Below, in pieces: positions 26,060 through 33,813 of a stretch of DNA of 64,000 nucleotides. Position 1 is the first letter of the stretch; every line of letters begins with the position of its first letter. A program made the translations under genes and the position numbers. The stretch is from Umezawaea tangerina (GTDB lineage: Bacteria > Actinomycetota > Actinomycetes > Mycobacteriales > Pseudonocardiaceae): assembly GCF_003002815.1 (NCBI RefSeq), contig NZ_PVTF01000026.1:33881-97880 (forward strand). Direction: 5' to 3'. Under the pieces are notes generated by a model that searched no databases, was not told the DNA's origin, and worked only from the letters and a program-made list of their open reading frames with translations.

Positions 26060-26181
26060 CTCGCGGTCTGGCCGCCATGCCGGGGGCCGTGGCGCAAGCG
26101 CTGCGCATCTTGATGAATCCACGTCCCAATGTATTGACTGGGAGACTGGCGCCGGGCAGGCTTGGCGAGAAATCGTGAGAA

Positions 26182-26192
26182 ATTGCTCGCAA
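26182..26192. promoter_or_regulatory. ATTGCTCGCAA motif before the DUF6879-XRE operon
   Basis: This 11-mer lies 10 bases before the small gene's start and partly overlaps its ribosome site (GCAAGGAGG). Its exact reverse complement TTGCGAGCAAT recurs at 27850-27860, upstream of the radical SAM gene. A GCGAG half-site stands 18 bases before it (26164). It is a candidate site for the XRE protein encoded between the two copies. Confidence 0.5.
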
Positions 26193-26201
26193 GGAGGCCG
26201 G

Positions 26202-26438
26202 ATGCGTGCCCAGTTCCTCGGTAAGGACCCGGAGTCTCAAGAAGGTCAGTCGCCGACGCTGTTCGCCACCGATCGGATAGACCGCGTCACGTACATCGCT
26301 CAGGGCTGGAAGGTGACCGACCCCCAGGCGCTGGCGGATGTCGGGCCGGTTCCTGCGCACGAGACCTTGATCGAGATTCCGGAAGAGGTGCTCGCGTTCT
26401 ACGCTCGCCGCTACCTGGAGGAGGGGGAGGCGCGCTGA
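26202..26438 (+). CDS. Small protein upstream of DUF6879
   Basis: A 78-residue, mildly acidic protein (SPTLFATDRIDRVTYIAQGW, then KVTDPQALADVGPVP and EEVLAFYARRYLEEG). I recognise it only as a gene type found next to DUF6879 and Scr1-like regulators in actinomycetes. The start ATG has a strong AAGGAGG. Its TGA overlaps the next gene's CTG start. Possibly part of a three-protein regulatory module with the DUF6879 and XRE proteins. Confidence 0.68.
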   Translation: MRAQFLGKDPESQEGQSPTLFATDRIDRVTYIAQGWKVTDPQALADVGPVPAHETLIEIPEEVLAFYARRYLEEGEAR

Positions 26439-26953
26439 ACAGGATCATCGAGCCCGGTCCCGAGTTCGGAGCGCTCTTTCGGACCTTCGAGCACACCGCC
26501 TTCCGGTTGGAGACGCGTGAGGTCTACAAGTCCGCCAACGAGACGGACGCGTTGCGCCAGTTCAGCTCGGGTGATTTGGTCGACATGAGCTGGTTCCGGA
26601 ACTGGCTGACCATGATTGAAGACGCGGCCGGGGAAGGACGCCGTTTCAGCCGGGTCAGGGTGGTGTCGACGCCGCTGTCGGACTATAGCCGCTTCGGGCT
26701 GTTCTGCTCGGAGTACACCAACGCCGCGGGCGAGGACATCCGCTACCTCGCACGCCACGACGCCATGGGCCTGCCTGACTACGATTACTGGCTGTTCGAC
26801 TCGCGCACGCTGGTGCGGATGCTCTTCGACGAGCAGGAGAACTTCCTCGGCGGCGAGGTCGTCGAGGATCCGGCCGCGATCGTGAACCACAACTACTGGC
26901 GCGACACCGCCTGGCACCGGGCGGTACGACGGGACGACTTTGCCGCACAGTAA
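26435..26953 (+). CDS. DUF6879 family protein (CTG start)
   Basis: A 172-residue protein of the DUF6879 family: FRTFEHTAFRLETREVY, then LVDMSWFRNWLTMI, VRVVSTPLSDYSRFG and DYDYWLFDSRTLVRMLF, ending near NYWRDTAWHRAV. The family partners with XRE regulators of the Scr1 kind in actinomycetes; its activity is unknown. The conserved N terminus extends upstream of any ATG/GTG, and the only fitting codon is a CTG overlapping the preceding stop (CTGA), with GGAGGGGGAGG before it. The 3' end overlaps the XRE gene by 14 bases. Confidence 0.83.
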   Translation: MNRIIEPGPEFGALFRTFEHTAFRLETREVYKSANETDALRQFSSGDLVDMSWFRNWLTMIEDAAGEGRRFSRVRVVSTPLSDYSRFGLFCSEYTNAAGEDIRYLARHDAMGLPDYDYWLFDSRTLVRMLFDEQENFLGGEVVEDPAAIVNHNYWRDTAWHRAVRRDDFAAQ

Positions 26954-27821
26954 GGCCACCGGGATCGCCACCGTGCACGACGCACGCCAAGCGTTGGGCA
27001 CACGGCTCCGCGAACTGCGCCACCAAGCTGGTTTGAACGGCAAGCAGTTCGCGGAGTCGTTGGCCTGGCAGGCGTCCAAGGTCTCCAAGATCGAGAATGG
27101 CAAGCAGACCCCGACCGCCGAGGACATCACGGCGTGGACGTCCGCGGCTGGTGCCGAGCCTGAGGCCGAGGGGCTGCTCGCCTCGCTGCGCACCCTGGAG
27201 ATCCAGTACGCCGAGTGGCAGCGCCAGTTGCGTGGCGGGCTCAAGCCCCACCAGAACGAGATCGCCGAGATCAACGCCCGAACCCGCTTCTTCCGCGTCT
27301 TTGAACCCACGAACGTGCCGGGCCTGCTGCAAACCGCCGAGTACGCGCGAGCCCGATTCGCCCAGAGCGTCACCGTGCTCGGCGTGCGCAACGACATCGA
27401 CGACGCGGTGCAGGCGCGGATGCGCCGCCAGGATGTGCTCTACCGACCGGAGAAGCGCTTCCACTTCGTGCTTACAGAAGCCGCACTGCGCTACCGGCTC
27501 TGCCCACCCGAGGTCATGCTCGGCCAACTCGACCGTCTCGTCTCGATGACCTCGATGCCCAACGTCAAACTCGGCGTCATCGAGTTCGACACCACCTACG
27601 TCGTGGCCCCGGCCCATGGGTTCTGGATGCTCGACGAGGACCGCGTGATGGTTGAGACCTTCTCCGCCGAGTTGAACCTGGCCCAGCCCCATGAGATCGA
27701 CCTTTACGGCACCATCTTCGACTCGCTGGCCGCCATCGCCAGCTACGGTCGCTCGGCCCGCTCCACCATCACCAATGTCATCGATCACCTCGCCCGCAAG
27801 ACCGCCGACAATTCCGCGTGA
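26940..27821 (+). CDS. XRE-family regulator with Scr1-type C-terminal domain
   Basis: A 293-residue protein with an N-terminal Cro/CI helix-turn-helix (LGTRLRELRHQAGLNGKQFA, then SKVSKIENGKQTPTAEDI) and the DUF5753 C-terminal domain (VPGLLQTAEYARARF, RMRRQDVLY, FVLTEAALRYR, NVKLGVIEF). This is the architecture of the many Scr1-like regulators of actinomycetes. The TTG start overlaps the DUF6879 end. It likely controls this operon and the radical SAM operon behind it, as the ATTGCTCGCAA motif flanks both. Confidence 0.9.
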   Translation: MPHSKATGIATVHDARQALGTRLRELRHQAGLNGKQFAESLAWQASKVSKIENGKQTPTAEDITAWTSAAGAEPEAEGLLASLRTLEIQYAEWQRQLRGGLKPHQNEIAEINARTRFFRVFEPTNVPGLLQTAEYARARFAQSVTVLGVRNDIDDAVQARMRRQDVLYRPEKRFHFVLTEAALRYRLCPPEVMLGQLDRLVSMTSMPNVKLGVIEFDTTYVVAPAHGFWMLDEDRVMVETFSAELNLAQPHEIDLYGTIFDSLAAIASYGRSARSTITNVIDHLARKTADNSA

Positions 27822-27849
27822 TTGCTCCGGCCGTCTACTAGTTTCACGA

Positions 27850-27860
27850 TTGCGAGCAAT
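27850..27860. promoter_or_regulatory. TTGCGAGCAAT motif before the radical SAM operon
   Basis: Exact reverse complement of the motif at 26182-26192, preceded by A so that it forms an imperfect dyad ATTGCGAGCAAT; a further GAGCAA follows at 27864. It lies 83 bases before the radical SAM start, in the only gap of this gene block. Confidence 0.5.
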
Positions 27861-27942
27861 ACCGAGCAACTTGTTGGTTTCCGCCGTAAAGATCTACTTA
27901 GCCTGCGAGTTCGTCCATCCCGCGACCTCGGAGGCCAGCCAC

Positions 27943-29100
27943 GTGATCAGACCCGTTCCGCTCCTGAGCCAAGACCAGATCGACCGGCTACCGATCCGCG
28001 CCCGTGAGGTGGTCGAGTACCGCAAGAGCGGCCTGAGCCTCAACCACATCCAGGGGTGCCCGCTGGGCTGCGCCTACTGCATCCGCCACACCTACGGCCT
28101 GTGGGACCAGAACCTGCCACGAGCGCTGATGACCGATGCCGACGCCGTCGAGCACCTGGTCGGCCACCGTTACTTCCAACCGCACCTCACCCCGATCCAA
28201 CTGCTCAACCGCGCCACCGAGCCGTTCCTGCCCACGGTGCGCCCCCATACCCTGGCCGTGCTCGACGACCTGGACGGCCGCGGGCTGACCAACCACATCC
28301 TGATCATCACCCGGCACCAACTCAATGACGACGACATCGACCGGCTCAACCGCATGCGCCACCTGAAGGTGACGCTGCTGTTCACCTACTCCGGCATCAC
28401 CGACCAGAGGGTCGAGCCCTACCCGTCGCACGTCGCGGCCGACTCGCTCAAGCTCACGAGCGCTCCAAGGCAACGCCGCTACCGGACCGTCCTGTATTGG
28501 CGTCCCCTCGTTCCCGGCCTCAACGACACCGCCGAGCACTTGGCCGCCGCGCGCGAGTTGAGCCTGCACGCCGACGCGACCGTGTTCACGGGCCTGTTCT
28601 ACCGGGACCAGATCGCCGACTACTACAGGGCCAACGGCATCCCCGAACCCTACGACGACACCGCCCGCCGCAAGATCGTCCCCGAGACGCTGGAACAACG
28701 TGTGCTCGACACCTTCGCTGGCTCACCGAGCTTGTTCCGCAAGACCTCCTGCGCCGTGTCCTACGCCCATGGCCTGCCCGACTACAACGGCCACTACGGC
28801 ATCCGAGAGCTGTGCGACATTTGCCCGGTCCGCCAACTCGACCTCTGCGCCGGCGCTCACCGCGTTCCGACCGCGACGCAGGTGCACCACATCGCGCGCG
28901 TGCTGCCCGAGGCGGCCGCATTGGAAGTCGTCGGCATCACGAGGCGCGCCGCCGTCGTGACGGGCCTCGACGTCGAGCAGCCGCGCTACTTCCTGCAACA
29001 CGCACTCGGCTTCCAGATCCACGACGACCGGCACCCGCATCACGAATACCGGCATGGCCGGGCCGACATCGGATGGAAGGACACACCTCGCGATGAGTGA
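27943..29100 (+). CDS. Radical SAM enzyme with extra C-terminal Cys cluster
   Basis: A 385-residue radical S-adenosylmethionine protein. The cluster motif is C39-x3-C43-x2-C46 (GCPLGCAYC), and the barrel continues with LLNRATEPFLPT and ILIITRHQLND, resembling the spore photoproduct lyase-like group. In the C-terminal third, C270, C291, C294 and C302 (LCDICPVRQLDLC) make a second four-Cys set that could hold an auxiliary Fe-S cluster. GTG start with GGAGG upstream. It is the first of six overlapping genes with a nuclease, a kinase and a methyltransferase. The substrate is unknown. Confidence 0.88.
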   Translation: MIRPVPLLSQDQIDRLPIRAREVVEYRKSGLSLNHIQGCPLGCAYCIRHTYGLWDQNLPRALMTDADAVEHLVGHRYFQPHLTPIQLLNRATEPFLPTVRPHTLAVLDDLDGRGLTNHILIITRHQLNDDDIDRLNRMRHLKVTLLFTYSGITDQRVEPYPSHVAADSLKLTSAPRQRRYRTVLYWRPLVPGLNDTAEHLAAARELSLHADATVFTGLFYRDQIADYYRANGIPEPYDDTARRKIVPETLEQRVLDTFAGSPSLFRKTSCAVSYAHGLPDYNGHYGIRELCDICPVRQLDLCAGAHRVPTATQVHHIARVLPEAAALEVVGITRRAAVVTGLDVEQPRYFLQHALGFQIHDDRHPHHEYRHGRADIGWKDTPRDE

Positions 29101-29671
29101 CTGGACGAGCCTGGACTACGTCGTCGTTGATGTCGAAGGCAACGGCCAACAGCCACCCGATCTCGTGGAACTGGCCGCGGTCCCGATCGTCAACGGGATC
29201 ATCGGCGAGCCGACGAGCTGGCTGGTACGCCCGGACCGGTCCATCACCCACTTCGCCCGCAAGATCCACGGCATCACCAACGACCAGGTCAGGGACGCTC
29301 CGGTGTTCGGCTACGTCGAGGCCGACATCCGCACAGCTCTCGATGCCTCGGTGTTGATCGCCCACAACGCCCACGTCGACGTCGGAGTGCTCCGCGGCAA
29401 GCTCGGCGACTGGCAGTGCCCGGAGGTGTTCGACACCCTCAAGCTCGCCCGACGCTTACTACCCGGCCTCGGAAGCTACAAGCTCGGCTCCCTGGTCGGC
29501 GCTTTCGAACTCGCCAACGGCCTGGACAGTGCCCTGACACCGCATCGCGCCACCTATGACGCGCTGGTCACGGCTCGACTCTTCGTGCACATCGCCACTG
29601 AACGCACCTTGGACGAGCTGCGCAATTTGTCACCAGGAGGTGCCGATGATGACGAACCAGCACTCTTCTGA
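29093..29671 (+). CDS. 3'-5' exonuclease, DEDDh (DnaQ-like) family
   Basis: A 192-residue protein with the DEDDh fold: ExoI motif VVVDVEGNG (D13, E15), ExoII in LIAHNAHVDVGVLRG and ExoIII as HRATYDALVTARL with His and Asp. The spacing is that of epsilon-like exonucleases that degrade single-stranded DNA or RNA from the 3' end. It overlaps the radical SAM gene by 8 bases and the kinase gene by 26. The target is unknown, but a nuclease tied to a nucleotide kinase in one operon suggests a nucleic-acid task. Confidence 0.87.
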   Translation: MSDWTSLDYVVVDVEGNGQQPPDLVELAAVPIVNGIIGEPTSWLVRPDRSITHFARKIHGITNDQVRDAPVFGYVEADIRTALDASVLIAHNAHVDVGVLRGKLGDWQCPEVFDTLKLARRLLPGLGSYKLGSLVGAFELANGLDSALTPHRATYDALVTARLFVHIATERTLDELRNLSPGGADDDEPALF

Positions 29672-30296
29672 CGGTGCTCGCGGCGTGTTCGTCAGCGTGG
29701 ACGGACCTGGTGGCGCGGGCAAGACCACGATCGTCCGCCACTTGGCTCAGCTGCTGGCAGCGGAAGGTCAGGACGTTCACGTCACCGCTGAGCCGTCTTC
29801 CGGGCCGATCGGCGTCTTGGCGGCCGAGTTGACCGAGACGGTCACCGGTCACGCGTTGGCCTGCCTGTACACCGCCGATCGCTACTACCACGTCGAGACG
29901 GAGATTCTGCCAGCCCTCGACGCTGGCCGAACGGTCGTCTCCGATCGCTACCTGGCCTCCGGCTTGGTCGTCCAGCGCTTCGACGGGGTGGACCCGGTGT
30001 TCCTCTGGAACCTCAACGAGCACGTTCACCGACCGGACCTGGCCGTGATCCTCGACGCCGACTCCGACGTGATCGCCGAACGGCTGAGCGACCGCGGACC
30101 GCACAACCGGTTCCAGCACACACCCGGCAGCAGCCTCACCGAGGTCGAGTTCTACCGCCACGCCGCCGATGCCATGGCCGCGGCGGGCTTCACCGTGCTG
30201 CGGGTGTACTGCAGCGATCGATCAGCGGCGCAATCCGCGGCCCTCATCGCCGGACGCCTCACGACGTTGTCGGTGCAGAACAGGGTGGCGAGTTGA
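29646..30296 (+). CDS. Thymidylate kinase-like P-loop kinase
   Basis: A 216-residue nucleoside monophosphate kinase of the dTMP kinase family. Walker A is GPGGAGKTT at residues 20-28, the DRY motif appears in VVSDRYLASGLVVQRF, and HRPDLAVILDADSDV precedes the LID region (RGPHNRF). The RxxR LID arginines of housekeeping Tmk are reduced. A chromosomal tmk is expected elsewhere, so this may be a specialised copy. It starts within the exonuclease gene behind CAGGAGG, and its stop overlaps the next start (TGATG). Confidence 0.84.
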   Translation: MMTNQHSSDGARGVFVSVDGPGGAGKTTIVRHLAQLLAAEGQDVHVTAEPSSGPIGVLAAELTETVTGHALACLYTADRYYHVETEILPALDAGRTVVSDRYLASGLVVQRFDGVDPVFLWNLNEHVHRPDLAVILDADSDVIAERLSDRGPHNRFQHTPGSSLTEVEFYRHAADAMAAAGFTVLRVYCSDRSAAQSAALIAGRLTTLSVQNRVAS

Positions 30297-30649
30297 TGAA
30301 CGAGCCCGTCACCGAACAGCAAGCGCTCCACCTCTACCCGGAGCTGCGCGTGCTCCTCGCCGTACGACGAGCCGGGTGGATTTTCCGAGAACTCCGTGAA
30401 GGCGAAGAAACCGTTGGCATAGCCGGAAGTTTCAACCGCAGGCAATACTCGGACGCGATTTTCATCTTCGACCGGCACAACGTTGCCGCAGCTCGTGTGC
30501 TCGACGATTCGTACGGTGGCGGATGCGTCTGGTCGCGGGAACGCGCCGATCTTGAGGAGGTCGTCACCGACCTGCTCGGCCTACCGGAGCCCGGCAGGCG
30601 CGGAGCACCCACGTTGATCAGACGGTCAAGCCTGTTGTGGACGCCATGA
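30296..30649 (+). CDS. Small hypothetical protein in the radical SAM operon
   Basis: A 117-residue protein that I do not recognise. It has alternating hydrophobic/charged segments (LRVLLAVRRAGWIFRELREG, then SDAIFIFDRHNVAAARVLD) and the motif YGGGCVWSRERADLEEVV near the C terminus. It is placed within the operon by a 1-base overlap with the kinase stop and an ATGA overlap with the next small gene. It may bind one of the neighbouring enzymes; that is a guess. Confidence 0.72.
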   Translation: MNEPVTEQQALHLYPELRVLLAVRRAGWIFRELREGEETVGIAGSFNRRQYSDAIFIFDRHNVAAARVLDDSYGGGCVWSRERADLEEVVTDLLGLPEPGRRGAPTLIRRSSLLWTP

Positions 30650-30756
30650 CGAGAACGCCGACCGACGGCACCGTGTTCAGCCCACTCGATCGTGAAGATC
30701 GAGACCTGGAAAGGTGGTTCGGTGAGCACATCGCGAGAGTCGGACGAAGCTCCTGA
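30646..30756 (+). CDS. 36-residue peptide gene overlapping the methyltransferase (possible precursor peptide)
   Basis: The reading frame encodes 36 residues, starting MTRTPTDGTVFSPLDREDRD and ending in ARVGRSS. It begins with an ATGA overlap on the previous stop and runs 35 bases into the methyltransferase gene in another frame. It contains FSPLD, close to but not identical with the F-x-L-D leader motif of lanthipeptides that accompany this methyltransferase family. It has no Cys and few Ser/Thr in its C-terminal half, which argues against a lanthipeptide. It could be a leader for coupling only. Confidence 0.38.
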   Translation: MTRTPTDGTVFSPLDREDRDLERWFGEHIARVGRSS

Positions 30757-31984
30757 CGCTGACCTCGGCACGTCACTCCGCTCGGCGATGGTCGAGCACA
30801 TGAAAGAGCAGGGCTGGCTTCGGTCGGATGAGGTGGCGGCGGCGTTGACGCGGGTCCCTCGCGAGATGTTCACGCCGGGCACGCCACTGGAGACCGTGTA
30901 CGCCGCCGAAACGGTCGTGATCACCAAACGCGATGAGCATGGAGCGCCGATGAGTTCGGTGTCGGCACCCCGTATCCAGGCCTTGATGCTGCAACAGGCA
31001 CACCTGTACCCCGGCATGAAGGTGTTGGAGATCGGCTCCGGCGGCTACAACGCCGCCCTGATCGCCGAACTCGTGGGCCCAGGTGGAGAAGTGACCACGG
31101 TCGACATCGACGCCGAAGTGGTCGGCCGAGCCCGTGAGTGCCTGACCGCGGCTGGGTATGAGCGGGTCCGAGTGGTGCTCGCCGATGCCGAGCACGGTGT
31201 GCCCGAGTTCGCGCCGTACGATCGGATCATCGTGACTGTCGGCGCATGGGACATCCCGCCGGCGTGGATTGACCAACTCACTGACGATGGGATGATCGTC
31301 GTGCCGCTGCGGATGCGCGGCTTGACCCGATCAGTGGCCTTCATCCGAGACGGCATCCGCCTGGTGAGTTCGGATCACGAGATGTGCGGGTTCGTGCCCA
31401 TGCAAGGCATCGGAGCCCGAGCCGAGCAGGTGGTCGAACTCCACGGCGAGGACGTGCACCTGCGGGTCGACGAGGCCCAAGCACTCGATACTGACGGCTT
31501 GCGAGAGGCGCTGAAGGGCGCACGCGTTGAGCGGTGGTCGGGCGTGACCGTAGGTCCGATGGAATCGTTCGATGGGCTGGACATGTGGTTGATGTCGGCC
31601 GCCGACAGCTTCGCACTGCTCACGGCGACCAGTGACGCCATTGACGACGGACTGGTCGGCCCAGTGGCTGTCGCGGGTACAAAAGCCATCGTGTCGGGCA
31701 CTACGCTGGCCTACCGGGTCAAACCACGTGCGCTTGACGTGAAGCGTACCCGGTTCGAGTTCGGCGTTCTGGCCCATGGTCCCGATGCCGACCGCCTTGC
31801 CAAGTACTTCATCGATCTGATCAAGGCATGGGATCGCGAGCACCGTCATGGCCCTGGCTCTCAGCTCACGGCGATCCCCGTAAGCGCATCGCCCCGCGAC
31901 TTTCCGGCTGGGCGCCTGATCGACAAGCAGCACGTCCAAGTGGTGATCTCGTGGTCACGGCACGGCGGGGGAAACGGGCCCTGA
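30722..31984 (+). CDS. PIMT-like methyltransferase of the FxLD system
   Basis: A 420-residue protein whose first ~220 residues resemble protein-L-isoaspartate O-methyltransferase: VPREMFTPG, the SVSAPRIQALMLQ substrate loop, SAM motif I VLEIGSGGYNAALIAE near residues 101-116 and the GPGGEVTTVDID motif. The C-terminal ~200 residues match the extension of 'methyltransferase, FxLD system' proteins. Such enzymes act on ribosomal peptides or proteins, in several RiPP pathways by making aspartimide. No lanthipeptide synthetase is near. The GTG start follows AAAGGTGG; it is the last gene of the six-gene operon. Confidence 0.83.
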   Translation: MSTSRESDEAPDADLGTSLRSAMVEHMKEQGWLRSDEVAAALTRVPREMFTPGTPLETVYAAETVVITKRDEHGAPMSSVSAPRIQALMLQQAHLYPGMKVLEIGSGGYNAALIAELVGPGGEVTTVDIDAEVVGRARECLTAAGYERVRVVLADAEHGVPEFAPYDRIIVTVGAWDIPPAWIDQLTDDGMIVVPLRMRGLTRSVAFIRDGIRLVSSDHEMCGFVPMQGIGARAEQVVELHGEDVHLRVDEAQALDTDGLREALKGARVERWSGVTVGPMESFDGLDMWLMSAADSFALLTATSDAIDDGLVGPVAVAGTKAIVSGTTLAYRVKPRALDVKRTRFEFGVLAHGPDADRLAKYFIDLIKAWDREHRHGPGSQLTAIPVSASPRDFPAGRLIDKQHVQVVISWSRHGGGNGP

Positions 31985-32050
31985 CCCTGGAGGCTAGACA
32001 CCAGACACACTTGGATCCAGACGATCCGGGTGGACAGAAGTTCCGAACAG

Positions 32051-32352
32051 ATGGCGATGAAGCACTACCCGCCAGAGTCCAAAACCGAAGCGGTCACGCT
32101 CTACCGGTCCCGAGCAGACGCGACGATCAGAGCGGTGGCCGAGGACCTAGGCATCAACCACGAGACGCTGCGCAACTGGATCCGGACCGACGACGCACTG
32201 GCTCACCTGCCACGACCGGAACAACTTGGGTTGCCGCTATCGATGCCGGCATCACCGGAGAGCAAGAACACCGCGCTGCACAAGCGGATCCGCAAACTGG
32301 AGTAGGAAAGCGACATCGCTTCTCGAAGGGGCGAAGTATTTCGCTGGAAAGG
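32051..32352 (+). pseudogene. Truncated IS3-family transposase OrfA
   Basis: The frame MKHYPPESKTEAVTLYRS, RAVAEDLGINHETLRNWIR is the helix-turn-helix of an IS3-type OrfA. It stops at RIRKLE, where the leucine-zipper region of an intact OrfA would continue. The expected EGAKYFAGK follows after the stop in another frame (about 32317-32346), so there is a frameshift. OrfB with its DDE domain is absent. From here to 32617 only a short open remnant (LKDIGILHWLAVIGEARLVD, 32481-32540) without a recognised family is seen. It is a dead insertion-sequence fragment on the element. Confidence 0.78.
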
Positions 32353-32617
32353 CGCGCTGGTGAACCGTTCCCCGGTTCGTTGACGGCTGACGGGACCCCG
32401 ATAGTTGGATCAGGTCCCCGTTGCCCCGTGCACTCGACGTGCGGCACTTCGCGAGACCGAGGCTCGATAAGGCTGCCTCGCTGAAGGACATCGGCATCCT
32501 GCACTGGTTGGCGGTCATAGGTGAAGCCCGGCTGGTCGACGTTCTTGCCGAACTGCGCGACCGCGTCGAGGATCCTTCGTAACTAGCGCAAAACACCGCT
32601 GTTCGGGCTTGGCCTTC

Positions 32618-32848
32618 TCAGCGGATACGGAAGCTACCGGCAGTCAGACGGGCGAGAAATCTTCCCCACCCACGGTGGTCGAAGACGACCATCTCGGTGC
32701 GGGGGCTCTTGCTATCGCGCACTCCGACCGCGTCGGTGCTGAAGGACACCTCGACGCACTGGTTGCCGTTGGGGTTGCTCCGCGACGACTTCCGCCACTC
32801 GGCGAAGGTCGTGTCGAGGGCGGGGTGTCGCGCCGCGTCGACGTTCAT
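32618..32848 (-). CDS. DUF397 domain protein
   Basis: A 76-residue protein of the DUF397 family, recognised from EWRKSSRSNPNGNQCVEVSF and GVRDSKSPRTEMVVFDHRGW. DUF397 proteins pair with Scr1-type XRE regulators in actinomycetes and in some cases act as their antagonist. The XRE gene lies immediately upstream (39 bases), fitting this. The ATG is taken as start; a TTG nine codons upstream is possible and would bring the two genes to 12 bases apart. Confidence 0.9.
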   Translation of the reverse strand: MNVDAARHPALDTTFAEWRKSSRSNPNGNQCVEVSFSTDAVGVRDSKSPRTEMVVFDHRGWGRFLARLTAGSFRIR

Positions 32849-32887
32849 GTGGTGCCTCGCAATCTCCGGTCTCAAGTCAGCGCACAG

Positions 32888-33751
32888 CTACATCGATGCG
32901 GCGATGTCGAGCAAGACGCGGCGGGTCTGCTCCGGGCCGTTGGCTGCTGCCTTCTGGTACTCCCAGAGCTTCAGGTAGCGCGCCGCACGCTCGCTGTTGT
33001 CGACGTACCCGCCACCGTCGTGCTGCTCAAGGTAGATGATGTCAACCGCGGGCTTCGTGTCATAGCCGAAGATCGTGTAGTCGTGACCTTGACCCATGTA
33101 GAAGCCCACGTTGAACGGCACGACCTGCAGCTCCACGTTCGGTCGATCGATGGTCTCGACCAAGTGCATGATCTGAGCCTTCATATCCGGACTTCCGTCG
33201 GTACGGCGCAGCGCGGCTTCGTCGATGACGAACCAGAACTGCTGGCTCGGGTTGTCCAGCACCTGTTGGCGGCCCAACCTGTTCTCAGTGTCCTTCTCGA
33301 TCTGCTCGGCCGCTAGGGAGGGGCGCCAACCCCTGGCGTTGGTCCGCATGTACGTCTCGGTCTGCAGCAGGCCGGGAACGATCAGTGCCTGGTAGGAGAA
33401 GTACCTGTTGCAACTGGGTTCCATGTCGACCAGGAGCCGGAGGTACTGCGGGAACCTCGTGCTGAACGCGTGGCGCTTCGTGCGCCGATTGCTCTCGGCT
33501 TGCAGGTTGCGTCCGTAAGCCTGGTCGGTATCGCCAGCCCTGTAGAAGTCCAGAAGGGCGTTGAGTTCGATCAGCTTGATCCCGCTGCCGGCTTCGATGT
33601 GGGCGATCTTCTGCTGAGTGCAGCCCAGCACGCCAGCGGCCTCGTCCTGGGGTGCGCCCGCGATGTTCCGGAGGCGGGCCAATTCGTTGCCCAGGACGAC
33701 CTTCATCACGGCGGGTGGCAGTTGAAGCTGTCGAGTCACGGGTTTCTCCAC
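32888..33751 (-). CDS. XRE-family regulator (Scr1-like, DUF5753)
   Basis: A 287-residue regulator with the N-terminal helix-turn-helix GNELARLRNIAGAPQDEAAG followed by QQKIAHIEAGSG, and the DUF5753 domain: SYQALIVPGLLQTETYMRTN, then RLGRQQVLDNPSQQFWFVID, NVELQVVPFNVG and DIIYLEQHDGGGYVD. It forms a two-gene unit with the downstream DUF397 gene. The start region is flanked by a long-spaced perfect inverted repeat TTGTGTACTCA, probably its operator. Typical of regulators linked to development or natural product control; the target is unknown. Confidence 0.91.
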   Translation of the reverse strand: MEKPVTRQLQLPPAVMKVVLGNELARLRNIAGAPQDEAAGVLGCTQQKIAHIEAGSGIKLIELNALLDFYRAGDTDQAYGRNLQAESNRRTKRHAFSTRFPQYLRLLVDMEPSCNRYFSYQALIVPGLLQTETYMRTNARGWRPSLAAEQIEKDTENRLGRQQVLDNPSQQFWFVIDEAALRRTDGSPDMKAQIMHLVETIDRPNVELQVVPFNVGFYMGQGHDYTIFGYDTKPAVDIIYLEQHDGGGYVDNSERAARYLKLWEYQKAAANGPEQTRRVLLDIAASM

Positions 33752-33813
33752 GTCAACAGGGTGGCCGGTAGCGCAGCGTATCTGCGGTTCACCCGATCGG
33801 CCCCCTTGTTAAT

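Noticed and set aside
30646..30756. Lanthipeptide precursor for the FxLD methyltransferase
   Set aside because: The peptide lacks Cys and a Ser/Thr-rich core, has F-x-x-L-D instead of F-x-L-D, and no lanthipeptide synthetase is nearby; kept only as a possible peptide gene.
32252..32596. Minus-strand 114-residue frame
   Set aside because: Ser/Arg-rich without family features; the interval is better explained by the decayed IS3 fragment and remnants.
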